DNA of 5,885 nucleotides, from contig JAEWSH010000044.1 in NCBI GenBank assembly GCA_023398375.1, positions 1-5,885 of the forward strand, written 5' to 3'. Each line of letters opens with the position of its first letter. Positions within the stretch are counted from its first letter, which is position 1. The stretch comes from Bacillota bacterium (lineage in GTDB: Bacteria > Bacillota > Clostridia > Lachnospirales > Lachnospiraceae). Shown piece after piece: positions 1 through 5,103 of the stretch. A program made the translations under genes and the position numbers. The notes below the pieces were generated by a model. It had not been told where the DNA came from. It was given only the letters and a program-made list of their open reading frames with translations, and ran no database searches.

Positions 1-106
1 GGGCAACGGCAAGGTCACCAAGAAGGTGACGGTGCAGGCCTCTGCCTTCTCCGCGTCTGCCAAGGAGGCAATCGAGGCAGCCGGCGGAAAGGCCGAGGTG
101 AAGTAA
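1..106 (+). CDS. rplO: 50S ribosomal protein L15, C-terminal end (partial)
   Basis: Only the last 34 residues and the TAA stop (104-106) are in the window; the reading frame enters at position 2. The visible tail ends in the pattern A-F-S-x-S-A-K-E-A-I-E-A-A-G-G-K, which matches the conserved C-terminus of bacterial L15, a large-subunit protein that binds 23S rRNA late in 50S assembly. Its place directly before secY is the standard spc-operon order and supports the call. The stop is followed by one base and then the GTG start of secY, and the last codons of this gene contain the secY SD sequence, so translation of the two is probably coupled. Nothing can be said about the N-terminal part, which lies outside the window. 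Confidence 0.93.
   Translation, partial: GNGKVTKKVTVQASAFSASAKEAIEAAGGKAEVK
95..101 (+). promoter_or_regulatory. Ribosome binding site for secY, inside the end of rplO
   Basis: GAGGTGA lies 6 nt before the GTG at 108 and inside the last codons of rplO. It supports GTG 108 as the secY start, since no ATG nearby in this frame gives the canonical SecY N-terminus. Ribosomes finishing rplO at 106 would end on top of this site, so re-initiation is plausible. Confidence 0.7.
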
Positions 107-107
107 C

Positions 108-1478
108 GTGATCCAAACGATTCGCAAAGCATGGGGTATCCCCGAGTTGCGGAAGAAGATCATTTTCACTTTGCTGATTTTGCTCATTTTCCGCATCGGT
201 AACGCCATCACCGTTCCCTATGTGGATGTGGCGACACTGTCCAGCTATCTGAACAGCCAGTCCACCACAATTTTGGGACTGTATAACGTGATGAGCGGCG
301 GCGCGTTCGCCCAGGCCACGGTCTTCGCATTGAGCATTCAGCCCTATATCAACAGCTCCATTATCATCCAGCTGCTGACCGTTGCCATTCCCGCTCTGGA
401 GCGGCTGGCAAAGGACGGCGGCGAGGAAGGCCGGAAGAAGATCCAGTCCATCACCCGGTATGCGACGGTTGCCATTGCAATTTTGCAGGCTTTCGGCTAC
501 TATATGATCATGAAGCGGTACGGCATTTTGACCGACACCAGTATTTGGGCTGCATTGGTTATCATGGTATCCTTTATCGCGGGTTCTTCCTTCGTCATGT
601 GGATGGGCGAGCAGGTCACGGAATTCGGTATCGGCAACGGTATCTCCATCATCCTGTTTGCAGGTATCCTGTCCCGCGTTCCCAGCATGGTGTCCAGCAT
701 GGCCACCGGCGTGAGCACTTGGTCCGGCATTCGGAGCGGGAGCCTCACCGCGGATACGCTGACCTCTGCCGGTTATACGGCGGCACAGGCGCAGAACGTG
801 CTGAATCAGTCGCTGGCTCCTTGGGGTGTGGCACTGATCGTGGTCGGTATTCTGGCACTGATTGTGTTCATCGTCTTCATCAACGGCGCCGAGCGCCGCA
901 TTCCCGTCCAGTATGCCAAGCGGCAGGTGGGCCGGAAGATGTACGGTGGCCAGACCTCTACGCTTCCCATGAAGGTGAATATGTCCGGCGTTCTGCCCAT
1001 CATCTTCGCGCAGTCCATCGCCTCCCTGCCGGCCACCATCATGGCGTTTACCGGCGTGGGTGAGGAGGGAACCTTCAGCTATGCGCTGTCTCAGTTCCTG
1101 GATACCAAGTCCATCCTCTATATGGTGGTGTACTTCATCCTGATTATTGGCTTCAGCTATTTCTACTCCACTATTCAGTTCAATCCCGTAGAAATTGCCA
1201 ACAACCTGAAAAAGCAGGGCGGCTTTATCCCCGGTTTCCGTCCTGGCAAGCCCACTGTGGACTTCATTAAGAAGGTTTTGAGCAAAGTGACGCTCTTTGG
1301 CGCCATCTATCTGGGCATTGTGGCTCTGTGCCCCCTGATTGCGGGCAAGGCCCTGAACAGCAGCTCTCTGGGAATTGGCGGTACTTCCGTCATCATTATC
1401 GTCGGCGTTGCGCTGGAAACAGTGCAGGCCTTGGAGTCTCAGATGCTGATGCGCCAGTATAAGGGCTTCCTGGAATAA
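108..1478 (+). CDS. secY: Protein translocase subunit SecY
   Basis: SecY is the channel subunit of the SecYEG translocon in the cytoplasmic membrane; it moves unfolded preproteins outward and inserts membrane proteins. The 456-residue product begins with the usual amphipathic N-terminus (I-x-K-A-W-x-I-P-E-L-R-K-K) and has about ten hydrophobic segments, roughly at 18-38, 70-92, 117-135, 147-167, 176-190, 239-259, 292-314, 335-354, 394-412 and 424-441. Signature 1 is at 74-90 (ALSIQPYINSSIIIQLL), signature 2 at 165-187 (W-M-G-E-Q-V-T-E-F-G-I-G-N-G-I-S). The cytoplasmic loop E-R-R-I-P-V-Q-Y-A-K-R (262-272) and the later loop with G-F-R-P-G-K-P-T (376-383) are the SecA/ribosome contact loops known for the family. 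Signature 1 has Ser where Gly is usual. The outward-facing loop between segments 5 and 6 (about 191-238) looks long. The start is GTG, one base after rplO. Confidence 0.98.
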   Translation: MIQTIRKAWGIPELRKKIIFTLLILLIFRIGNAITVPYVDVATLSSYLNSQSTTILGLYNVMSGGAFAQATVFALSIQPYINSSIIIQLLTVAIPALERLAKDGGEEGRKKIQSITRYATVAIAILQAFGYYMIMKRYGILTDTSIWAALVIMVSFIAGSSFVMWMGEQVTEFGIGNGISIILFAGILSRVPSMVSSMATGVSTWSGIRSGSLTADTLTSAGYTAAQAQNVLNQSLAPWGVALIVVGILALIVFIVFINGAERRIPVQYAKRQVGRKMYGGQTSTLPMKVNMSGVLPIIFAQSIASLPATIMAFTGVGEEGTFSYALSQFLDTKSILYMVVYFILIIGFSYFYSTIQFNPVEIANNLKKQGGFIPGFRPGKPTVDFIKKVLSKVTLFGAIYLGIVALCPLIAGKALNSSSLGIGGTSVIIIVGVALETVQALESQMLMRQYKGFLE

Positions 1479-1495
1479 GAAAGAGGCGAAATGGA

Positions 1496-2128
1496 ATGAA
1501 ACTGATCTTATTGGGCGCTCCCGGCGCCGGTAAAGGCACACAGGCCGAAATCCTGTGTAAAGAGTTTTCCATTCCCACGATTTCAACCGGCAATATTCTC
1601 CGCGCGGCCATTAAAAATGGAACACCTACCGGCCTGAAGGCAAAGGCCTTCATGGACGCGGGCAAGCTGGTTCCGGATGACGTCATTATCGGCGTCATCA
1701 CGGACCGGCTGGCGGAGGCGGATTGCGCAGGCGGCTATATTCTGGACGGGGTGCCCCGCACCATCGCTCAGGCAGAGGCGCTTGAAAAGGCCGGAATCAA
1801 CTTTGATGATGTGGTTTCCATTGAGATCTCCGATCAGGAGATCGAGGAGCGCATGGCGGGCCGCCGGGTGTGCGAGCACTGCGGAGCCAGCTTTCATGTG
1901 GTCGCTGTCCCTCCGAAAAAAGAGGGCATTTGCGACAAGTGCGGCGGCAAGTTGAGCCGCCGGCACGACGATGACCCCGAGGTGGTGGAGCACCGCTTGG
2001 AGGTCTATCACAAAGAGACAGAGCCGCTGAAGGACTTCTATAAGTCCCGGGGCGTTCTGAAGTCTGTGGAGAACCAGTCCAGCGTGGCTGCCACCTCACA
2101 GGCGATCCTCCACGCGTTGGGGAGATGA
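1496..2128 (+). CDS. adk: Adenylate kinase, zinc-LID long form
   Basis: This cytosolic enzyme catalyses ATP + AMP = 2 ADP. The product has 210 residues, normal for the long bacterial form. Visible motifs are the P-loop GAPGAGKGTQ (7-16), the AMP-site segment T-G-N-I-L-R (31-36), D-G-V-P-R-T (84-89) with Gln92, and the LID domain (about 122-159). The LID carries two C-x2-C pairs, Cys126/Cys129 and Cys146/Cys149, which should bind structural zinc as in Gram-positive adenylate kinases. Arg124, Arg156 and Arg167 fall where the phosphate-binding arginines of the family lie. Two departures stand out: Val86 in place of the usual Phe of D-G-F-P-R, and Asn33 in place of Asp in T-G-D. The second is, from memory, common in related Clostridia. 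The start at 1496 is preceded by AGAGG (1482-1486 region); an ATG at 1491 hits a stop after two codons. The gene follows secY by 17 nt. Confidence 0.98.
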   Translation: MKLILLGAPGAGKGTQAEILCKEFSIPTISTGNILRAAIKNGTPTGLKAKAFMDAGKLVPDDVIIGVITDRLAEADCAGGYILDGVPRTIAQAEALEKAGINFDDVVSIEISDQEIEERMAGRRVCEHCGASFHVVAVPPKKEGICDKCGGKLSRRHDDDPEVVEHRLEVYHKETEPLKDFYKSRGVLKSVENQSSVAATSQAILHALGR

Positions 2129-2135
2129 GATTAGA

Positions 2136-2888
2136 ATGATTATTCTCAAATCCTCAGAGGAGATCGACTTGATGCGCCGAGCGGGAAAACTTACCGCGGC
2201 TGCCCGTGCCTTGGCAGGGGAATTGGTAAAGCCCGGCGTAACAACCCAGGAGATCAACGACGAAGTGGAGCGATTTATTCGCAAAGCGCACGCGGTGCCG
2301 TCCTTCCTGCATTATCAGGGGTATCCGGCGTCCGTCTGCATCAGCGTCAACGACGAGATCATCCACGGCATTCCCGGCAAACGGGTGCTGCAAGAGGGCG
2401 ATATTGTCAGCGTGGATGTGGGCGCATACATCGGCGGGTTCCACGGCGACTGCGCGGCAACTTTTGCCTGCGGACAGATTGCCCCGGAGGCTCAGGATCT
2501 GATCGATGTGACCAGACAGAGCTTTTTCGAGGGAATTGCGCAGGCAAGAGAAGGCAACCGTATCGGAGATATCTCCGCAGCGGTGCAGGCTTATGTGGAA
2601 TCCCGCGGGTATTCCATCGTGCGGGAATACGTCGGACATGGTGTCGGCGCGAACATGCACGAATCCCCAGAAATCCCCAATTACGGTCACCCCGGCCGGG
2701 GTCCCAGACTCTTGCGGGGAATGACCCTTGCGGTCGAACCCATGGTAAACGGCGGTTCTGCCTCCATTTACCAAATGAGCGATGGTTGGACGGTCCGCAC
2801 TGCGGACGGAAAGAACGCCGCCCACTATGAAAACACGATCCTGATTACCGACGGTGAGCCGGAAATTTTGACGGCCCCTGCGATTTGA
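2136..2888 (+). CDS. map: Methionine aminopeptidase, type I
   Basis: Map removes the initiator methionine from nascent proteins when the second residue is small; it acts at the ribosome exit after deformylation. The 250-residue product is the short type I form without an N-terminal zinc or SH3-like extension. All five metal ligands of the pita-bread fold can be placed: Asp94 (V-S-V-D-V-G), Asp105 (H-G-D-C-A-A-T), His168 (Y-V-G-H-G-V-G), Glu201 (A-V-E-P-M) and Glu232 (A-H-Y-E-N-T). Substrate-site histidines are His77 (I-I-H-G-I-P) and His175 (N-M-H-E-S-P). The gene starts 7 nt after adk, with a GGGGAGA SD (2119-2125) lying in the last adk codons. The position after adk is typical of Firmicutes superoperons. 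No defects are seen; the catalytic set is complete. Confidence 0.98.
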   Translation: MIILKSSEEIDLMRRAGKLTAAARALAGELVKPGVTTQEINDEVERFIRKAHAVPSFLHYQGYPASVCISVNDEIIHGIPGKRVLQEGDIVSVDVGAYIGGFHGDCAATFACGQIAPEAQDLIDVTRQSFFEGIAQAREGNRIGDISAAVQAYVESRGYSIVREYVGHGVGANMHESPEIPNYGHPGRGPRLLRGMTLAVEPMVNGGSASIYQMSDGWTVRTADGKNAAHYENTILITDGEPEILTAPAI

Positions 2889-2898
2889 GAGAGCGCGT

Positions 2899-3183
2899 AT
2901 GGAGATCGCAAAATCTAATATTGTACGATCGAATGCCGGCAGAGACCGGGGAAAGCTGTTTTGCGTGATGAGCGTGGAAGGGGAGTACCTGTTGTTGGCA
3001 GACGGCAAATCGCGGAAGGTTGAGTCGCCAAAGCGCAAAAAGCGCAGACACGTGCTTTTTGTTGCGGATGACGACACCCGCCTTTCCGCAAAGATCAAGG
3101 GCGAAGAAAAAGTCACAAACAGTGAACTTCGCAGAGCCCTCGCGGAATACCGCGAGGAGGTTCATCCGGACCAGGAGGGATAA
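2899..3183 (+). CDS. KOW-domain RNA-binding protein (L14e/L27e-like)
   Basis: This is a 94-residue basic protein with an N-terminal KOW motif (about residues 7-38): N-I-V-R-S-N-A-G-R-D-R-G-K, then hydrophobic strands and L-L-A-D-G-K-S-R-K-V. A very basic patch, S-P-K-R-K-K-R-R-H (43-51), follows. KOW domains bind RNA in ribosomal and transcription-elongation proteins. Small proteins of this type, resembling archaeal/eukaryotic L14e-L6e-L27e, are a known accessory gene between map and infA in Firmicutes. The C-terminal third (about 52-94) is charged and lacks a motif I recognise. The start is 10 nt after map with only a weak GAGAGAG SD, and the stop is 3 nt before infA. A role in ribosome assembly or translation is inferred from domain and position only; the exact function is unknown to me. 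Confidence 0.88.
   Translation: MEIAKSNIVRSNAGRDRGKLFCVMSVEGEYLLLADGKSRKVESPKRKKRRHVLFVADDDTRLSAKIKGEEKVTNSELRRALAEYREEVHPDQEG
3173..3178 (+). promoter_or_regulatory. Strong ribosome binding site selecting the TTG start of infA
   Basis: AGGAGG ends 8 nt before the TTG at 3187 and lies inside the last codons of the KOW gene. It decides the start: TTG gives the canonical M-A-K N-terminus and the standard IF-1 length of 72 residues, whereas the next in-frame ATG (3202) would remove five conserved residues and sit too far from this site. Confidence 0.85.
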
Positions 3184-3186
3184 GGC

Positions 3187-3405
3187 TTGGCAAAATCCGA
3201 TATGATCGAAGTAGAGGGCGTTGTGGTCGAATCCATGCCCAACACCACATTCAAAGTGGATATCGGCAATGGACACACGATTTTAGCGCATATCTCCGGA
3301 AAACTCAGAATGAATTTCATCAGGATCCTGCCTGGCGACAAGGTCACGGTGGAAATGTCCCCCTACGACCTGACCCGAGGCCGGATCACCTGGCGTACTA
3401 AGTAA
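3187..3405 (+). CDS. infA: Translation initiation factor IF-1
   Basis: IF-1 binds the A site of the 30S subunit and works with IF-2 and IF-3 to select the initiator tRNA. The product has 72 residues, the standard bacterial length, and is a single S1-type OB-fold domain across its whole span. Conserved stretches include I-E-V-E-G-V-V-V-E (7-15), F-K-V-D-I-x-N-G-H (22-30), L-A-H-I-S-G-K-L-R-M (33-42) and R-I-L-P-G-D-K-V-T-V-E with S-P-Y-D-L-T-R-G-R-I (46-67). The start codon is TTG, 3 nt after the KOW gene stop, rescued by a strong SD. The KOW-infA pair is therefore probably translated in a coupled way. A 60-nt gap with a hairpin follows before rpmJ. Confidence 0.98.
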   Translation: MAKSDMIEVEGVVVESMPNTTFKVDIGNGHTILAHISGKLRMNFIRILPGDKVTVEMSPYDLTRGRITWRTK

Positions 3406-3413
3406 CAACACTG

Positions 3414-3437
3414 CCCGCGCCGCATCTTGCGGCTGGG
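3414..3437 (+). promoter_or_regulatory. GC-rich hairpin in the infA-rpmJ gap
   Basis: The RNA can form GCCGCA (3419-3424) paired with TGCGGC (3428-3433) around a TCT loop, with an outer CCC/GGG pairing (3414-3416 with 3435-3437) across a small internal loop. No T-run follows (the next bases are GGAACAAAA-like), so it does not look like an intrinsic terminator. It sits about 30 nt upstream of the rpmJ start, in one of only two sizeable gaps of the cluster. Possible roles are mRNA processing, stabilisation or control of rpmJ translation; this is inference from base pairing alone. Confidence 0.4.
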
Positions 3438-3465
3438 AACAAAAGCTGAAAGGAATGGTTAGACA

Positions 3466-3579
3466 ATGAAGGTAAGACCGTCCGTGAAGCCCATGTGCGA
3501 AAAGTGTAAGGTCATTCGCCGCAAAGGCCGGGTCATGGTCATTTGCGAGAACCCCAAGCACAAGCAGAGACAGGGCTAA
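3466..3579 (+). CDS. rpmJ: 50S ribosomal protein L36 (zinc-binding form)
   Basis: The 37-residue product starts M-K-V-R-P-S-V-K and is the smallest conserved large-subunit protein. It shows the zinc ribbon of the C+ form: Cys11, Cys14, Cys27 and His32 (C-x2-C-x12-C-x4-H), within a very basic sequence that packs on 23S rRNA. The length equals the usual L36 length. Its position between infA and rpsM is the Firmicutes standard. The SD is weak (AAGGA at 3450-3454, 11 nt before the ATG), in contrast with the strong sites of the genes that follow. An ATG at 3455 opens a four-codon frame whose TGA overlaps the true start as A-T-G-A. The upstream hairpin may affect expression. Confidence 0.97.
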   Translation: MKVRPSVKPMCEKCKVIRRKGRVMVICENPKHKQRQG

Positions 3580-3604
3580 TTAAATATGGAGGTGCTTTAA
3601 GACT

Positions 3605-3970
3605 ATGGCACGTATCGCCGGCATTGACCTGCCGAAGGATAAGCGGATCGAGATCGGACTGACTTATATCTACGGAATCGGCAGAAAGAGCGCCAAGGAT
3701 ATCTTGGCGCAGACGGGTATCAACCCCGACATCCGCGTGAAGGATCTGACAGACGCCGATGAGCAGAAGCTCCGCGACGCTATCGAGACCTATTCCGTGG
3801 AAGGCGACCTGCGTCGCCAGACCGCACTGGACATTAAGCGCCTGACGGAGATCGGCTGCTATCGCGGCGTCCGTCATCGCAGAGGTCTGCCTGTCCGCGG
3901 ACAGCGCAGCAAGACCAATGCGCGTACCCGCAAGGGTCCTAAGAAGACCATTGCGAACAAGAAGAAGTAA
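3605..3970 (+). CDS. rpsM: 30S ribosomal protein S13
   Basis: S13 sits in the head of the small subunit, contacts P-site tRNA and forms intersubunit bridges with the 50S. The 121-residue product matches the usual Firmicutes length. It begins M-A-R-I-A-G-I-D-L-P, carries the helix-turn-helix-like segment Y-I-Y-G-I-G-R-K-S-A (21-30), and ends with the family signature G-C-Y-R-G-V-R-H-R-R-G-L-P-V-R-G-Q-R (84-101) followed by K-T-N-A-R-T-R-K-G-P (103-112) and a lysine-rich tail that reaches towards tRNA. A GGAGGTG SD (3588-3594) lies 10 nt before the ATG. This gene opens the alpha-operon block that continues with rpsK, rpsD and rpoA. Confidence 0.98.
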   Translation: MARIAGIDLPKDKRIEIGLTYIYGIGRKSAKDILAQTGINPDIRVKDLTDADEQKLRDAIETYSVEGDLRRQTALDIKRLTEIGCYRGVRHRRGLPVRGQRSKTNARTRKGPKKTIANKKK

Positions 3971-3985
3971 GGAAGGAGAACGAAA

Positions 3986-4393
3986 ATGGCAACAGCTAAA
4001 GCAGCAGCCGGCAAGAAAGTTGTCCGGCGCCGTCGCGAAAAGAAGAATATCGAACGTGGTCAGGTCCATATCCGTTCTTCTTTCAATAACACCATGGTGA
4101 CTGTCACTGATTCGCAGGGCAATGCGCTCTCCTGGGCTTCCTCTGGCGGCCTCGGCTTCCGTGGAAGCAAGAAGTCCACGCCCTTTGCGGCCCAGACTGC
4201 AGCGGAAACTGCGGCAAAGGCCGCCATGGAGCACGGACTGAAGACCGTCGAGGTCTTCGTGAAGGGACCCGGTCAGGGCCGCGAGGCCGCGATCCGGGCA
4301 CTGCAGGCCGTGGGTCTGGAAGTGACGATGATTAAGGACGTCACCCCGATCCCCCACAACGGCTGCCGTCCCCCGAAGCGTCGCCGTGTCTGA
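3986..4393 (+). CDS. rpsK: 30S ribosomal protein S11
   Basis: S11 lies on the platform of the small subunit near the mRNA exit and binds 16S rRNA with S6/S18 and S21 partners. The 135-residue product has the family core, including H-I-R-S-S-F-N-N-T (28-36), W-A-S-S-G-G-L-G-F-R-G-S-K-K-S-T-P (50-66) and the C-terminal signature V-K-G-P-G-Q-G-R-E-A-A-I-R-A-L (92-106) then P-H-N-G-C-R-P-P-K-R-R-R-V (123-135). The Asn-Gly in P-H-N-G is the site known to isomerise to isoaspartate in E. coli. The N-terminus is alanine/lysine rich and slightly longer than the common 129-131 residues. AAGGAG (3973-3978) lies 7 nt before the ATG, 15 nt after rpsM. Confidence 0.98.
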   Translation: MATAKAAAGKKVVRRRREKKNIERGQVHIRSSFNNTMVTVTDSQGNALSWASSGGLGFRGSKKSTPFAAQTAAETAAKAAMEHGLKTVEVFVKGPGQGREAAIRALQAVGLEVTMIKDVTPIPHNGCRPPKRRRV

Positions 4394-4413
4394 TTTGAAG
4401 GAGGTAAAACTTT

Positions 4414-5016
4414 ATGGCTAAGAATATGCAGCCCATTGCCAAGCGCTGCAAGACTCTGGGCATTTCTCCTGCCGTGATGGGTTACGCCAAGAAAGACACA
4501 AAGCGTAATCCCGGCGGCCAGATGAGAAAGAAGAAGAGCGAATACGCGACCCAGATGAACGAGAAGCAGAAGGTCAAGTTTATTTACGGCATTCTGGAAA
4601 AGCAGTTCCACAGCTACTATGAAGCGGCTGTGGCGACCCCGGGCAAGACCGGCGACAACCTGCTGATCACCGTGGAGCGCCGTTTGGACAACGTTGTGTA
4701 CCGTATGGGCTTTGCCATGACTCGCCGTGAGGCCCGTCAGCTGGTGAGCCATGGGCACTTCACCGTCAACGGTAAGAAGGTTAACATCGCTTCTTATTTG
4801 GTTAAGGCCGGAGACGTGATCGAGGTTGTGGAATCCAGCCGCTCCTCTGTTGCGTTCAAGCGTCTGGTTGGTGAGAACGCCGTGATGTTCCTGCTGCCCG
4901 CATGGCTGGAGCGTGAGAAGAATACCCTCAAGGGCACTGTTACTCGGATGCCCACCCGCGAGGATATCGATCTTCCCATTGAGGAACACCTCATCGTCGA
5001 GTTGTACTCCAAGTAA
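4414..5016 (+). CDS. rpsD: 30S ribosomal protein S4 (zinc-less type)
   Basis: S4 is a primary 16S rRNA binder that nucleates 30S body assembly and helps line the mRNA entry. The 200-residue product has the S4 N-terminal domain (about 1-88) with S-E-Y (42-44), E-K-Q-K-V-K-F-I-Y-G (50-59) and E-K-Q-F (62-65), then the S4 RNA-binding domain (about 89-150) with R-R-L-D-N-V-V-Y-R-M-G-F (89-100), T-R-R-E-A-R-Q-L-V (103-111) and V-N-G-K-K-V-N-I (118-125). The N-terminal region has a single cysteine (Cys12), so it cannot form the four-cysteine zinc site of C+ S4. The start has an almost ideal AAGGAGGT SD (4398-4405), 8 nt upstream. In E. coli S4 represses its own alpha operon, and in B. subtilis S4 represses its monocistronic rpsD; whether it does so here is not visible. 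Confidence 0.98.
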   Translation: MAKNMQPIAKRCKTLGISPAVMGYAKKDTKRNPGGQMRKKKSEYATQMNEKQKVKFIYGILEKQFHSYYEAAVATPGKTGDNLLITVERRLDNVVYRMGFAMTRREARQLVSHGHFTVNGKKVNIASYLVKAGDVIEVVESSRSSVAFKRLVGENAVMFLLPAWLEREKNTLKGTVTRMPTREDIDLPIEEHLIVELYSK

Positions 5017-5103
5017 TTGGAGGACGCCCTCAAAGATGACAGGAACCGAACGCAGCCTGCTGTTTAGCTTGGCTGCAATGAGAAGATGAAGGAGGGTAAC
5101 TGC
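5017..5103 (+). promoter_or_regulatory. rpsD-rpoA gap with hairpin and possible 17-codon ORF
   Basis: This 87-nt gap is the longest in the cluster. It holds a hairpin: GCAGCC (5052-5057) pairs with GGCTGC (5071-5076), and inside it GCT (5059-5061) pairs with AGC (5066-5068) around a GTTT loop. No T-run follows, so it is not an obvious terminator. An ATG at 5036 opens a 17-codon frame (MTGTERSLLFSLAAMRR) ending in TGA at 5087-5089. It is preceded by GGAGG (5019-5023) at a longish 12-nt spacing, and its stop touches the rpoA SD AAGGAGGG (5089-5096), which lies 7 nt before the rpoA ATG. The hairpin is clear on paper; whether the small ORF is translated is unknown and chance is a fair explanation. 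Confidence 0.35.

Noticed and set aside
1514..1528. GGCGC/GCGCC hairpin near the adk start
   Set aside because: It is produced by the Gly/Ala/Pro codons of the P-loop, and no regulatory context supports it.
15..1586. A 523-codon open frame on the minus strand opposite secY
   Set aside because: It exactly shadows a well-conserved sense gene, has no recognisable motif, and its composition (many His, Gln, Asp, Arg) is what the complement of GC-biased coding yields. Stop-free antisense frames follow from codon bias in this GC range.
2689..2702. A 14-base perfect palindrome, ACCCCGGCCGGGGT
   Set aside because: It lies inside map and encodes the glycine/proline-rich segment after P-N-Y-G, so GC-rich codon choice explains it. 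There is no second copy in the window to suggest an operator.
2154..3116. A 320-codon minus-strand frame opposite map and the KOW gene
   Set aside because: It is a shadow of two supported sense genes, without motif or SD support.
3435..3448. GGGAACAAAAGCTG resembles a stretch of common cloning-vector polylinker
   Set aside because: It is only 14 bases with unrelated sequence on both sides, and the gene order through it is the natural one, so chance identity is more likely than vector contamination.
3577..3600. AT-rich patch (TAATTAAATAT) as a possible -10 promoter element before rpsM
   Set aside because: No -35-like TTGACA at a suitable distance; the upstream bases are coding rpmJ. The AT richness is typical of the region before an SD.
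5019..5031. GAGG/CCTC mini-hairpin just after the rpsD stop
   Set aside because: Only 4 bp with no T-run; too weak to call a terminator.
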